A stretch of 13,079 bases of DNA from an uncultured Rhodanobacter sp. (GTDB taxonomy: Bacteria; Pseudomonadota; Gammaproteobacteria; Xanthomonadales; Rhodanobacteraceae): NCBI GenBank assembly GCA_937906285.1, contig CALCWL010000041.1, positions 1-13,079 on the forward strand. The letters run 5' to 3'. The translations under genes and the position numbers were made by a program. Of this stretch, positions 1 to 6,911 are shown one piece after another (positions within the stretch are counted from its first letter, which is position 1; every line of letters starts with the position of its first letter). The notes below the pieces were generated by a model. The model did no database searches, was not told where the DNA came from, and worked only from the letters and a program-made list of their open reading frames with translations.

Positions 1-500
1 ACGACGCGCTGGCGCAGCGCATCGCGGCACTGCGCAACTACGGCTCCGACGTGAAGTACCACCACCTGTTCCAGGGCGTGAACTCGCGCCTCGACGACAT
101 GCAGGCGGCGCTGCTGCGGGTGAAGCTGAAGTATCTCGATGCGGACGTGGCATGGCGTCGCCGCGTGGCGCGTCGCTATCGCGACGGCATCCGCCACCCG
201 CAGATCCGGCTGCCGGACGTGGCCCGCGAGGAGCAGCATGCCTGGCATCTGTTCGTGGTGCGCTGCGCGCGGCGCGATGCGCTGCAACGGCATCTGCACG
301 CCCGCGACATCCAGACCCAGGTGCACTATCCGGTGCCGGCGCACCGGCAGCCCGCGTATCCCGCGTTGCAGGGTTCCCGCCTGCCGCTGACCGAACGACT
401 GTGCGAGGAAGTGCTGAGCTTGCCGATGGGGCCGACCCTGCGCGATGGCGACGTGGAGCGGGTGATCGACGCCTGCAACGCGTTCGGGCGTGGCGCATGA
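1..500 (+). CDS. DegT/DnrJ/EryC1-family sugar aminotransferase, C-terminal part (5' end outside window)
   Basis: The reading frame is open from base 3 to the TGA at 498-500 and gives 165 residues of the C-terminal part of a PLP-dependent nucleotide-sugar aminotransferase. The visible hallmark is the LRNYGS segment followed by GVNSRLDDMQAALLRVKL, the conserved region that follows the PLP-lysine in this family; the lysine itself lies upstream and is not seen. Family members move an amino group from glutamate to a keto-deoxysugar nucleotide in the cytoplasm. The NYGS...NSRLD..QAA pattern resembles the FdtB/QdtB branch (dTDP-3-amino-3,6-dideoxyhexoses) more than WecE, but the exact sugar is inference. 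The stop overlaps the flippase start (ATGA), so the two are probably translationally coupled. A full gene would be roughly 370 codons, so over half is missing. An in-frame ATG at 51 is internal to the conserved domain and is not the start. Confidence 0.93.
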   Translation, partial: DALAQRIAALRNYGSDVKYHHLFQGVNSRLDDMQAALLRVKLKYLDADVAWRRRVARRYRDGIRHPQIRLPDVAREEQHAWHLFVVRCARRDALQRHLHARDIQTQVHYPVPAHRQPAYPALQGSRLPLTERLCEEVLSLPMGPTLRDGDVERVIDACNAFGRGA

Positions 501-1750
501 ACATCGTCCGCACCGGCTTCTATACGAGCATCGCCACCGCCGCGCGGCTGCTCGCCGGGCTGGTGGCGATCAAGCTGGTGGCATGGTTCGCCGGGCCCGA
601 GGGCGTGGGCAAGCTCGGCCAGTTCATGAGCCTGATGTCGCTGCTGGCGGTGCTCGCCGGCGGCGGCATCAGTGCAGCCATCGTCAAGTACGTCGCCGAG
701 TACCGCGACGATCCGCAGCGGCTGGCGCGCCTGCTGTCCGCCGCGCTGTGGTACGCGTTCTGCGCTTCCTGCCTGATGGGCGGCCTCGCGCTGCTGCTCA
801 GCCGGCAGCTCGCGCTGTGGCTGCTGGACGACCCGGGCTATGCCGGCCTGATCCGCGTGCTCGCCGTCGCGCAGCTCGGCATTGCGCTGCTCAACTACAT
901 CCTCGCGGTGGTCAACGGCTTCATGGACGTGCGCCGGCTGGCCTTCATCCAGGTGAGCGGGTCGGTGATCGGCATCGTGATGATGGTCTGGCTGGCGCGT
1001 TGGCTGCATCTGTATGGCGCGCTGCTGGCGCTGGTGCTGAGCCAGCTGCTGTGGCTGATCGTCGGCGTGCCGGCGTGGTGGCGCAGCTCGTACTTCCGGC
1101 GCGGCATGCTGCGGCTGCGCTACGACCGCGAGATGACCTTGCGCCTGGCGACGTTCTCGGTGATGACCCTCACCTCCGCGCTGCTGCCGCCGCTGGTCAA
1201 CATCGCCATTCGCGACCACCTCGCGCTGCAATTCGGCTGGGAGCAGGTGGGCTACTGGCAGGCCGTGAGCAAGGTGTCGGATGCCTATCTGCTGTTCCTC
1301 ACCGCGGCGATCAACATCTACTACCTGCCCAAGCTGGCATCCACGCATGGGCGCGAGGCGCTGCTGGCCGAGCTGCGCACCGCCTGCCGCTACGTCCTGC
1401 CGGCGGTGGTGGTGCTGGCGGCCGCGGTGTACCTGCTGCGCGAATGGGTGACCTGGCTGCTGTTCACGCCGGACTTCGCCGCCGCCAACGCGCTGTATGG
1501 CCCGCAGCTGGTCGGCGATGTCATCAAGATCGCCTCCTTCGTCCTTTCCTACCTGATGCTGGCCAAGGCGATGACGAGGCTGTTCGTCATCTCCGAATGC
1601 GTGTTCGCGGCCAGCTACCTCGCGCTGGTCTGGGTGCTGGCGGCGCGCTTCGGCGTGATCGGGGCGATCTACGCATTCGCGGCCAACTACGTGCTGTATC
1701 TCGTCTTCAACCTGCTGGTGGCCCGGCGTTACCTGGGAGGGCTGCGATGA
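497..1750 (+). CDS. wzx: Wzx-type lipid-linked oligosaccharide flippase (WzxE-like)
   Basis: This 417-residue polytopic inner-membrane protein is of the polysaccharide transporter (MATE/MVF-like) superfamily; it would flip undecaprenyl-diphosphate-linked repeat units to the periplasm. It consists almost entirely of hydrophobic spans, and its length matches WzxE (about 416). Recognisable WzxE-like blocks are FAGPEGVGKLGQF (residues 31-43), YVAEYRDDPQRL (about 65-76), QVGYWQAVSKVSDAYLLF (from about 250) and QLVGDVIKIASF (from about 337). The start at 497 is chosen because ATGA overlaps the aminotransferase stop and the protein then begins like other Wzx proteins; the frame stays open upstream, but that stretch lies inside the aminotransferase gene and has no membrane character. 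No strong Shine-Dalgarno is seen, consistent with coupling. The stop overlaps the next gene. The aminotransferase-flippase-glycosyltransferase-polymerase order echoes the enterobacterial common antigen locus. Confidence 0.93.
   Translation: MNIVRTGFYTSIATAARLLAGLVAIKLVAWFAGPEGVGKLGQFMSLMSLLAVLAGGGISAAIVKYVAEYRDDPQRLARLLSAALWYAFCASCLMGGLALLLSRQLALWLLDDPGYAGLIRVLAVAQLGIALLNYILAVVNGFMDVRRLAFIQVSGSVIGIVMMVWLARWLHLYGALLALVLSQLLWLIVGVPAWWRSSYFRRGMLRLRYDREMTLRLATFSVMTLTSALLPPLVNIAIRDHLALQFGWEQVGYWQAVSKVSDAYLLFLTAAINIYYLPKLASTHGREALLAELRTACRYVLPAVVVLAAAVYLLREWVTWLLFTPDFAAANALYGPQLVGDVIKIASFVLSYLMLAKAMTRLFVISECVFAASYLALVWVLAARFGVIGAIYAFAANYVLYLVFNLLVARRYLGGLR
1735..1740 (+). promoter_or_regulatory. 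Ribosome binding site for the GT2 gene
   Basis: GGGAGG lies inside the 3' end of the flippase gene, 6 bases before the ATG at 1747 and 9 before a second in-frame ATG at 1750. Both spacings are workable. The first ATG is preferred because it overlaps the flippase stop codon. Confidence 0.7.
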
Positions 1751-2676
1751 TGAGCGACGACATGCCGCTGGTATCCGTGCTGATCCCGGCGTTCAACCAC
1801 GAGCGTTTCGTGCAGCGCTGCCTGGACAGCGTGCTGCAGGATCCGTACCCGGCCAAGGAGCTCATCGTCATCGACGACGGCTCCACCGATGGCACCGCCG
1901 AGCGGATCGCCGACTGGGTGGCGACGCATTGCATGGATATCCCGATCGAGTACGTGCGGCGGGAGAACCGCGGCATCGCGGCGACGCTGAACGAGCTGGC
2001 GGCGCGCGCGAACGGCGAGTTCCTGCGCCCCGGCGCGAGCGACGACTACCTCTTGCCCGGCGGTCTCGATGCCCAGGTGCGCTACCTGCTGGCGCATCCG
2101 GACAAGGGCGCGGTGATCGGCGATTCGGTCGTGGTCGACCAGGACGGCCACAAGCTGCATGACAGCGGCATGGGCCTGCTTCACGGCGGCAGCAAGGACC
2201 TGTACGGCTCCGATGACGGCATCCGTCGCGCCATCATCACTCACTGGGCCATCGGCGGGCCGGTGGCCTTGATGCGCCGGAGCGCGCTGGACACCGTCGA
2301 TCGCTGGAGCGAAGGCCTGCGCATCGAGGACTGGGACCTGTTCCTGCGCCTGGCGGCCGGCGATGCGCTCGGCTTCATCGACGTCCGCGTCTGCGCCTAC
2401 CGCATCCACGGCGCCAACCTGAGCCGGACGCGGCACGCCGCCACGCGGATCGGCAACCTCACCGAATCGCGCCAGGTCGCGCTGCGCCGGGCCTGCCTGT
2501 TCGACGAGCCGTACCGGACCCTGCTGCAGGCGCAGGCGCACTACATCGGCGCCAAGATCGCGTTCCTGCAGGGACAGCCGTGGTCGCTGGCGCGGCATCT
2601 ACTCGTCTGGTCGTGGTTGCGGCTGCTGTCGAAGCTGCGACCTTCGTCCGCGCGCCGCGGCGCGGAGGCGACATGA
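1747..2676 (+). CDS. Family 2 (GT-A fold) glycosyltransferase
   Basis: The 309-residue protein (308 if the second ATG is used) is a predicted cytoplasmic inverting glycosyltransferase that adds a sugar to a lipid-linked repeat unit. The N-terminal strand VSVLIPAFNHERFVQRCLDSV (split here as VSVLIPAFNHE and RFVQRCLDSV), the nucleotide-binding IDDGSTDGT (residues 42-50) and ASDDYLLPGG (97-106, the acceptor/metal-site acidic pair) are classic GT2 motifs. IEDWDLFLRLA (193-203) supplies the usual E-D catalytic-base motif, and YRIHGANLSR follows, as is typical of polysaccharide GT2 enzymes. A basic, moderately hydrophobic C-terminal helix may touch the membrane. The gene overlaps both neighbours by ATGA junctions. 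Donor and acceptor cannot be deduced. It occupies the position of wecF in ECA loci but is not WecF-like in sequence, being a normal GT2. Confidence 0.92.
   Translation: MMSDDMPLVSVLIPAFNHERFVQRCLDSVLQDPYPAKELIVIDDGSTDGTAERIADWVATHCMDIPIEYVRRENRGIAATLNELAARANGEFLRPGASDDYLLPGGLDAQVRYLLAHPDKGAVIGDSVVVDQDGHKLHDSGMGLLHGGSKDLYGSDDGIRRAIITHWAIGGPVALMRRSALDTVDRWSEGLRIEDWDLFLRLAAGDALGFIDVRVCAYRIHGANLSRTRHAATRIGNLTESRQVALRRACLFDEPYRTLLQAQAHYIGAKIAFLQGQPWSLARHLLVWSWLRLLSKLRPSSARRGAEAT
2664..2668 (+). promoter_or_regulatory. Ribosome binding site for the polymerase gene
   Basis: GGAGG sits 4 bases before the ATG at 2673, within the end of the GT2 gene. It supports that start over in-frame codons further upstream (e.g. 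ATG 2580), which lie inside GT2. Confidence 0.65.
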
Positions 2677-3827
2677 AACGCTTGCTGTGCCTGCCCTCGA
2701 CCTATCTCGCGCTGCCGTTGCTGCTGTCCTGCGCGCTGACCCTGCTGACCTACGATCTTCCCGTCGACTACCTGTCGGGCCTGCTGCTGCTGGCGGTGGT
2801 CGCCGCGGCGATCCTGCTGTTCGACGTGCAGGCGGGGGTCAGGATTCCGCCGCCTGCGCGGTTTCGCGTGCGCAGCTACGCCGGCACCCGCGATGCGTTC
2901 GTCGCGCTGGCCTTTGCGGGCCTGATCGCGCTCTTCTGCGTGCTCGATCTGGCGCTGTTCCCGATCCCGCTGTTCAACAATCCCTCGTCCTATGCCGCGA
3001 TGGGGGGCGGGCGCGAGCATGTCCGGCACGTGTCGGACATCTGCTGGGTGCTGCCGCCGATCGCCCTGCTGTGCGCCCGCAGCCGGTGGTTGCGCACCAC
3101 GCTCATCGCCATCGGCTTCCTGTTTCCGATCCTGGTGATCGACCGCAACCGGGTGTTCGCGACCGTGTTCTCGTTCGCGCTGGTGATCCTGCTGCGCCGG
3201 GACGAGGCCAGGCCCTTGCCGTGGAAGGCCGCCGGCCTGCTCGGCTTCGCCGGCGTCAGTGTGTTCTCGGTGCTCGGCATGTTGCGGTCCGGGACGCTGG
3301 ATTACATCACCCTGCCGTTCAGCGCGATGTATCGGGCGGCGCCGGAAGGCATCAAGTGGTTGCTGCTCTACGCCAGCGCCGGGCCGTACAACTTCAGCGC
3401 GATCCTGGCCAAGGGCTACCTCAACCCCAGCTTCCTCACCCACCAGGTGGTTCCGCTGAGCGGGTCCGTCGCGACGGCAGGCACCGGCATCCCGCTGGAC
3501 GCGCCGACCATCAACGTGGGTACGGAGTTCTTTCCGTTCCTGATGGCGTGGGGGCCGGTCGGCGCGGTGGCTGCCATCGTCGCGCTCTACGCGATGCTGC
3601 GCTGGAGCGTGCGGCGTCTGCGCGCCTCGGTATCGCTGTTCGCGGTGCTGATCTTCCTGCGCGTTTCCTACGTTTGCGTGATGGCGCCGTTCGCGCCGCA
3701 GGCTTACACGTGGACGAATGCCGGCTTCATCGGCCTGTGCCTGCTCATGCAGGCGTTCGCGGCGTGGCTGCCGAACCGGCGAGCGGCGGCGTCCGCGCGC
3801 ATCGCGTCTCCCTCTTCCACCCAGTGA
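2673..3827 (+). CDS. wzy: Probable Wzy-type O-antigen / repeat-unit polymerase
   Basis: This 384-residue integral membrane protein is assigned as the polymerase mainly from topology and position, because Wzy proteins share little sequence. About ten hydrophobic spans can be picked out, near residues 11-28, 33-51, 75-98, 122-135, 142-156, 160-175, 185-203, 285-308, 319-337 and 348-365. A hydrophilic stretch at about 204-284 corresponds to the large periplasmic loop typical of Wzy. The arginine-bearing segment VIDRNRVFATVF (155-166) and the late TINVGTEFFPFLMAWGPVG (279-297) resemble elements of oligosaccharide repeat-unit polymerases. Wzy joins flipped units at the reducing end in the periplasm. 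It overlaps GT2 by ATGA and is followed by a wzz-like gene, a common partner. A WaaL-like ligase is the main alternative; the Wzx-Wzy-Wzz context argues against it. Confidence 0.78.
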   Translation: MKRLLCLPSTYLALPLLLSCALTLLTYDLPVDYLSGLLLLAVVAAAILLFDVQAGVRIPPPARFRVRSYAGTRDAFVALAFAGLIALFCVLDLALFPIPLFNNPSSYAAMGGGREHVRHVSDICWVLPPIALLCARSRWLRTTLIAIGFLFPILVIDRNRVFATVFSFALVILLRRDEARPLPWKAAGLLGFAGVSVFSVLGMLRSGTLDYITLPFSAMYRAAPEGIKWLLLYASAGPYNFSAILAKGYLNPSFLTHQVVPLSGSVATAGTGIPLDAPTINVGTEFFPFLMAWGPVGAVAAIVALYAMLRWSVRRLRASVSLFAVLIFLRVSYVCVMAPFAPQAYTWTNAGFIGLCLLMQAFAAWLPNRRAAASARIASPSSTQ

Positions 3828-3837
3828 GTGCCCCACC

Positions 3838-4656
3838 ATGGAACAAGACGAAATCTATCTGATCGACCTCTGGCGCATCTTCACCCGCGGATGGATGTGG
3901 TTCGCGGGCGTGCTGATCCTGGTCCTGGTCTGCACCTATGCATTCGCGCACACGGTGAAGCGCCAGTGGGAGGCGACCGCGTGGATCCAGATCGGGCAGG
4001 TCGGGCAAGTGTTATCGGGCCAGGACCCCAAGGTCGAGCCGCTACTGCGCGTGATCGAGCGGCTGGAACTGGTGCCGTTCGAGAACGAAGTCCTGCAGGG
4101 CGCCGGTTACGCGCGCGATTCGGCGGTGGCAAAGCTCTATCGCAACAGCCTGAAGCTGGAACCGCTGCCCTATGCCGGCCCGCTGATCCGCCTGCGGGTG
4201 CGCGCGTATTCCCGCGAGCAGGCCGCGGAACTGGCCACGGCGACGGTGGCCCGGTTGGGTGCGATCCACCAGCGCCTGGAAGAGGTGCCGCTGAAGGCGG
4301 CGCGCGAGCGCCTCGCTCGCAACGAGGCCGATCTGCGCACCGCCGAGGCCGACCGGGACCGCTACCGACAGGCGGCTACGCCGGGCAGCAAGGATGCTCA
4401 GGGCCCGGTGCTCGCCAGCCTGTTGCTGGCGAACAAGAACGAGGAGATCCGCGGTTTGCGGCAGGCGAGGATGGATCTGCTGGAACGCCTCGGCCCGACC
4501 TACACCTATTCGACCGCGATGGTGTGGCCGGTCTATGTGCCCGACAAGCAGGCGTTTCCGAATCCCGAACTGACCTGGGGTATCGGCCTGCTGCTGGGCC
4601 TGTTCCTCGGCGCCTGCGCGGCCGTGGCGAAGGCCGGGCGGCGTCGCATCGCATGA
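3838..4656 (+). CDS. wzz: Wzz-type polysaccharide chain-length regulator (short form)
   Basis: The 272-residue inner-membrane protein has the two-helix topology of polysaccharide co-polymerases. TM1 is near residues 18-37 and TM2 near 246-264, with a periplasmic domain between them containing a charged, coiled-coil-like region at about 144-215. The N terminus (EIYLIDLWRIFTRGW) matches the Wzz signature before TM1, and a proline-containing FPNPELTWG segment precedes TM2, as in Wzz. Such proteins form rings that tune Wzy product length. It is shorter than usual O-antigen Wzz (about 320-380) and has no C-terminal tyrosine-kinase domain. The start at 3838 is 10 bases after the polymerase stop; no good Shine-Dalgarno is evident, and upstream in-frame ATGs lie inside wzy. 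Leu59 is encoded by TTA, a codon expected to be rare at this base composition. It appears to be the last gene of the first operon. Confidence 0.88.
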   Translation: MEQDEIYLIDLWRIFTRGWMWFAGVLILVLVCTYAFAHTVKRQWEATAWIQIGQVGQVLSGQDPKVEPLLRVIERLELVPFENEVLQGAGYARDSAVAKLYRNSLKLEPLPYAGPLIRLRVRAYSREQAAELATATVARLGAIHQRLEEVPLKAARERLARNEADLRTAEADRDRYRQAATPGSKDAQGPVLASLLLANKNEEIRGLRQARMDLLERLGPTYTYSTAMVWPVYVPDKQAFPNPELTWGIGLLLGLFLGACAAVAKAGRRRIA

Positions 4657-4662
4657 ACGCCG

Positions 4663-4692
4663 GCGGGCGCGTTCAACCAAAACGTCGCCCGC
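4663..4692 (+). terminator. Strong hairpin after wzz (possible terminator or 3' stabiliser)
   Basis: Arms 4663-4673 (GCGGGCGCGTT) and 4681-4692 (AACGTCGCCCGC) pair over 11 base pairs with one bulged T (4685), around a 7-base loop (CAACCAA). The hairpin begins 7 bases after the wzz stop. No T-run follows, so it is not a textbook intrinsic terminator. It could end the first operon with Rho or protect the 3' end of the transcript. Confidence 0.55.
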
Positions 4693-4698
4693 ATGCAC

Positions 4699-4716
4699 TC
4701 ACGGTCAGGCCCGTGA
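4699..4716 (+). repeat. Inverted repeat in the intergenic spacer
   Basis: TCACGG (4699-4704) and CCGTGA (4711-4716) are exact inverted copies around a 6-base spacer. It is the second of three consecutive stem-loops in this gap. It may be an RNA hairpin in the leader of the downstream operon or a small operator; the sequence does not decide. Confidence 0.35.
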
Positions 4717-4726
4717 CGTGTCGCGG

Positions 4727-4740
4727 GCAGCCCTGGCTGC
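4727..4740 (+). repeat. Short inverted repeat in the intergenic spacer
   Basis: GCAGC (4727-4731) and GCTGC (4736-4740) pair around a 4-base loop, the third stem-loop of the spacer. It is short and could occur by chance in GC-rich DNA; it is recorded because of its position next to two better hairpins. Confidence 0.25.
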
Positions 4741-4780
4741 AGCCGAAGACGTCGCGCTGAAGGACAGCCGGCGTCGCGAC

Positions 4781-4789
4781 GGGAGGGAG
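4781..4789 (+). promoter_or_regulatory. Ribosome binding site for the first cassette gene
   Basis: GGGAGGGAG ends 10 bases before the ATG at 4800 and is among the best Shine-Dalgarno sequences in the window. It supports 4800 as the start and suggests independent rather than coupled translation initiation, as expected for the first gene of a new operon. I see no convincing -35/-10 promoter pair in 4657-4799. Confidence 0.65.
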
Positions 4790-4799
4790 TTCGTTCGAT

Positions 4800-5684
4800 A
4801 TGCGTGGATTGCACAAGCAGGAATCCGGGCGCCATGCCATGCCCGCCGACAGCGCCCCACGTCCGTCGCGGCGCGCATCGCTGGACGAGGCGCAACTGCT
4901 CGACACGCAGCGCGCGTTCGACAGTGTCGCCGCCGACTACGACGGACCACGCGGCAACAACGAACTGATCCAGCGCATGCGCACGACGCTGTGGGATGTG
5001 GTGCACGGCGAGTTGCAGCCCGGCGCCCGCCTGCTCGACCTGGGCTGCGGTACCGGCATCGACGCGCTCGAGTTCGCCCGGCGCGGTTTTCGCGTCGTCG
5101 CCACCGACTGGTCGCCGCTGATGGTCGAGCGCACGCGGGCGCGGGCGGCGGCCGCGGCCATGCAGTCGCGCGTGACGGTCGCGCACCTCGGCGTGCAGCA
5201 ACTCGATCGGCTCGACGGCGAGTTCGACGGCATCTACTCCAACTTCGGCCCGCTGAACTGCGCGCCGGATCTCGCCGCCGTCGCGGCCGAATGCGCGCGC
5301 CTGCTGCGCCCCGGCGGCAGCCTGGTGTTTTCGGTGATGGGCCGGATCTGTCCGTGGGAGCTGGGGCACTACGCGCTGCGCGGCCGCTTCCGGCGCGCCG
5401 GCGTGCGCGCCGCGCGCGGCGCGACGGCGGTGGGCATGAACCGCCACACGATCTGGACCTGCTATTACCTGCCGCGCGAGTTCTACCGCGCCTTCGCCGG
5501 ACATTTTTCGCTGGAGAGCTATCGCGCGCTGAGCCTGTTCATGCCGCCGCCGTACCTGGTCGACTACTACCGTCGCCGGCGCCGCTGGTGCGAACGGCTG
5601 GGCCGGCTCGACGACCGCCTCGGCGCGCTGCCGCTGTTGCGCGACATGGGCGACCATTTCCTGATCGTGATGCGGCGGTGCTGA
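4800..5684 (+). CDS. Class I SAM-dependent methyltransferase (cassette gene 1)
   Basis: The 294-residue Rossmann-fold methyltransferase has motif I LLDLGCGTGID (residues 78-88), an acidic ribose-binding residue in ATDWSP (Asp103), motif IV EFDGIYSNFGPLNC (141-154) and the post-motif LLRPGGSLVFSVMGR (168-182). The first 40 or so residues are polar and probably flexible. After the core comes a long, basic, aromatic-rich C-terminal region (MNRHTIWTCYYLPREFYR, then MPPPYLVDYYRRRR) that probably forms the acceptor site and is conserved-looking rather than random. The methylated group (O, N or C) cannot be told. The start at 4800 is backed by the GGGAGGGAG ribosome site; the Met at residue 14 is an alternative. 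The next gene begins 4 bases after its stop, so it opens the six-gene cassette. Confidence 0.9.
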   Translation: MRGLHKQESGRHAMPADSAPRPSRRASLDEAQLLDTQRAFDSVAADYDGPRGNNELIQRMRTTLWDVVHGELQPGARLLDLGCGTGIDALEFARRGFRVVATDWSPLMVERTRARAAAAAMQSRVTVAHLGVQQLDRLDGEFDGIYSNFGPLNCAPDLAAVAAECARLLRPGGSLVFSVMGRICPWELGHYALRGRFRRAGVRAARGATAVGMNRHTIWTCYYLPREFYRAFAGHFSLESYRALSLFMPPPYLVDYYRRRRRWCERLGRLDDRLGALPLLRDMGDHFLIVMRRC

Positions 5685-5688
5685 GCGC

Positions 5689-6909
5689 ATGGACTTCCTG
5701 CAGGCCGCGATGGACGTCAGCCTGTGCCGGGCCGTTTCGGTCACGGCCGAAGCCAGCTCGCGCGTGCCGCTGCCGATCCGCGCCGGACGGATCGGTTCCT
5801 CGCTGGCTGCACGCGCGTACCGGATCGATCTGCGCGACCACCTGGTCTTCCCCGGCCTGATCAACGCGCACGACCACTTGCACGTCAACGCCGTGCCGCC
5901 GCTGCAGTCCTGCGCACCGTTCCCCAACAGCTATGCCTGGATCGCCGCCTTCCGGGCGCACTTCGGGGAGCCGGCGGTGATGGCCGCGCTGCAGGTGCCG
6001 AAAGCGTTGCGCTTGCGCCACGGGGCGCTGAAGAACCTGCTTGCCGGCACCACTTGCGTGGTGCATCACGACCCCTGGCATGCGGCGCTCGACGAGCCGG
6101 ACTTTCCGGTCGGCCTGCTGCGCGACTACGGCTGGAGTTATGCCCTGGGCTGGCCCGATTACGGTCCGCCGGTGCAACCGAGTTTCGCCGCCACGCCCGC
6201 CGACCGTCCCTGGCTGATCCACCTGGCCGAGGGCACCGATGCGATTGCGCAGGCGGAACTGGCGCGGCTCGACCAGATGGGCTGCCTGGCCGCGAACAGC
6301 GTGCTGGTCCACGGCGTCGGCCTGCGCGGGCAGGATGTCGAGCGGGTGATCGAGTGCGGCGCGGCGGTGGTCTGGTGCCCGACCAGCAATCGCAACCTGC
6401 TCGGGCGCTCGCTGGACCCGCGGCGCCTGTGCGCGGCGGGCCGGCTGGCCCTGGGCAGCGACTCGCGGCTCAGCGGTGCGCGCGACCTGCTCGAGGAAAT
6501 GCGCGGCATCGCCGCGCGCGGTGAGCTGAGCCCGGGCCAGCTGCTCGGCCTGGTCACCAGCCAGGCCGCGCGCATCCTGCGGTTGTCCGCGGGCGGCAGT
6601 CTGGCGCCGGGGACACCGGCGGATCTGGTGATCGTCGAGGACCGCGGCGGCGACGAGCGCTGCGGCCTGGTCGGCATCGCGCGCAGCGAGATCCGCGCGG
6701 TGGTGCGCCACGGCGTGCCGCGCATCGCCGATCCGGATTTCGCCGAATGGTTCGAGGTCGCCGGCATGGATACCCTGCCGGTGACCCTGGACGGCAAACC
6801 GAAACTGCTGGCCAGGCCGCTGGCCGACGCGGCGCTGGTGGCGCTCGAACCCGGCCTCGAACTGGTTGCCGCGCAGCGCGCGCGAGACCTCGTCATGGAG
6901 GCCGGCTAG
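5689..6909 (+). CDS. Amidohydrolase-superfamily enzyme, deaminase/chlorohydrolase-like (cassette gene 2)
   Basis: The 406-residue metal-dependent hydrolase has a TIM-barrel core. All expected metal and catalytic elements are visible: HxH in LINAHDHLH (His61, His63), a HxxE motif in LIHLAEG (His178, Glu181), VLVHGVG (His208) and LGSDSRL (Asp258), with WCPTSN between the last two. This set is typical of the TrzA/AtzA/SsnA/guanine-deaminase branch, which removes amino, chloro or similar groups from unsaturated ring compounds, usually with one Zn or Fe. A C-terminal segment, APGTPADLVIVEDR, is the small beta-sandwich signature of composite-domain amidohydrolases. The substrate is unknown. Its place between two methyltransferases, 4 and 2 bases away, argues for a biosynthetic rather than nucleobase-salvage role. 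The N-terminal first strand is divergent, and no strong ribosome site is seen. Confidence 0.88.
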   Translation: MDFLQAAMDVSLCRAVSVTAEASSRVPLPIRAGRIGSSLAARAYRIDLRDHLVFPGLINAHDHLHVNAVPPLQSCAPFPNSYAWIAAFRAHFGEPAVMAALQVPKALRLRHGALKNLLAGTTCVVHHDPWHAALDEPDFPVGLLRDYGWSYALGWPDYGPPVQPSFAATPADRPWLIHLAEGTDAIAQAELARLDQMGCLAANSVLVHGVGLRGQDVERVIECGAAVVWCPTSNRNLLGRSLDPRRLCAAGRLALGSDSRLSGARDLLEEMRGIAARGELSPGQLLGLVTSQAARILRLSAGGSLAPGTPADLVIVEDRGGDERCGLVGIARSEIRAVVRHGVPRIADPDFAEWFEVAGMDTLPVTLDGKPKLLARPLADAALVALEPGLELVAAQRARDLVMEAG

Positions 6910-6911
6910 CC

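Noticed and set aside
152..496. N-terminal extension of the flippase by 115 codons.
   Set aside because: The extra stretch is an out-of-frame reading of the aminotransferase gene, Arg/Ala-rich and not hydrophobic; the ATGA start at 497 gives the normal flippase N terminus.
326..1348. Long open frame on the minus strand opposite the aminotransferase and flippase genes.
   Set aside because: The translation is rich in Arg, His, Gln and Ala, the usual antisense shadow of GC-rich coding DNA, with no domain motif, and the plus strand carries clear family motifs.
490..1746. Fusion of a long Arg/Ala-rich N-terminal region to the GT2 glycosyltransferase.
   Set aside because: It overlaps the whole flippase gene in another frame; the GT2 domain starts at 1747 with a GGGAGG ribosome site.
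2541..3839. 432-codon minus-strand open frame opposite the polymerase gene.
   Set aside because: Low-complexity Arg/Gln/His-rich shadow; the plus strand encodes a coherent multi-span membrane protein with ATGA coupling and a ribosome site.
4657..4799. Possible sigma-70 promoter or small ORF/RNA gene in the intergenic gap.
   Set aside because: No -10-like AT-rich hexamer with a spaced -35 could be found, and no small frame with a ribosome site is evident; only the stem-loops are reported.
4718..5860. 380-codon plus-strand frame overlapping the intergenic gap and the first cassette methyltransferase.
   Set aside because: Arg/Ala-rich with no recognisable domain, while the 4800-5684 frame has all methyltransferase motifs and the ribosome site.
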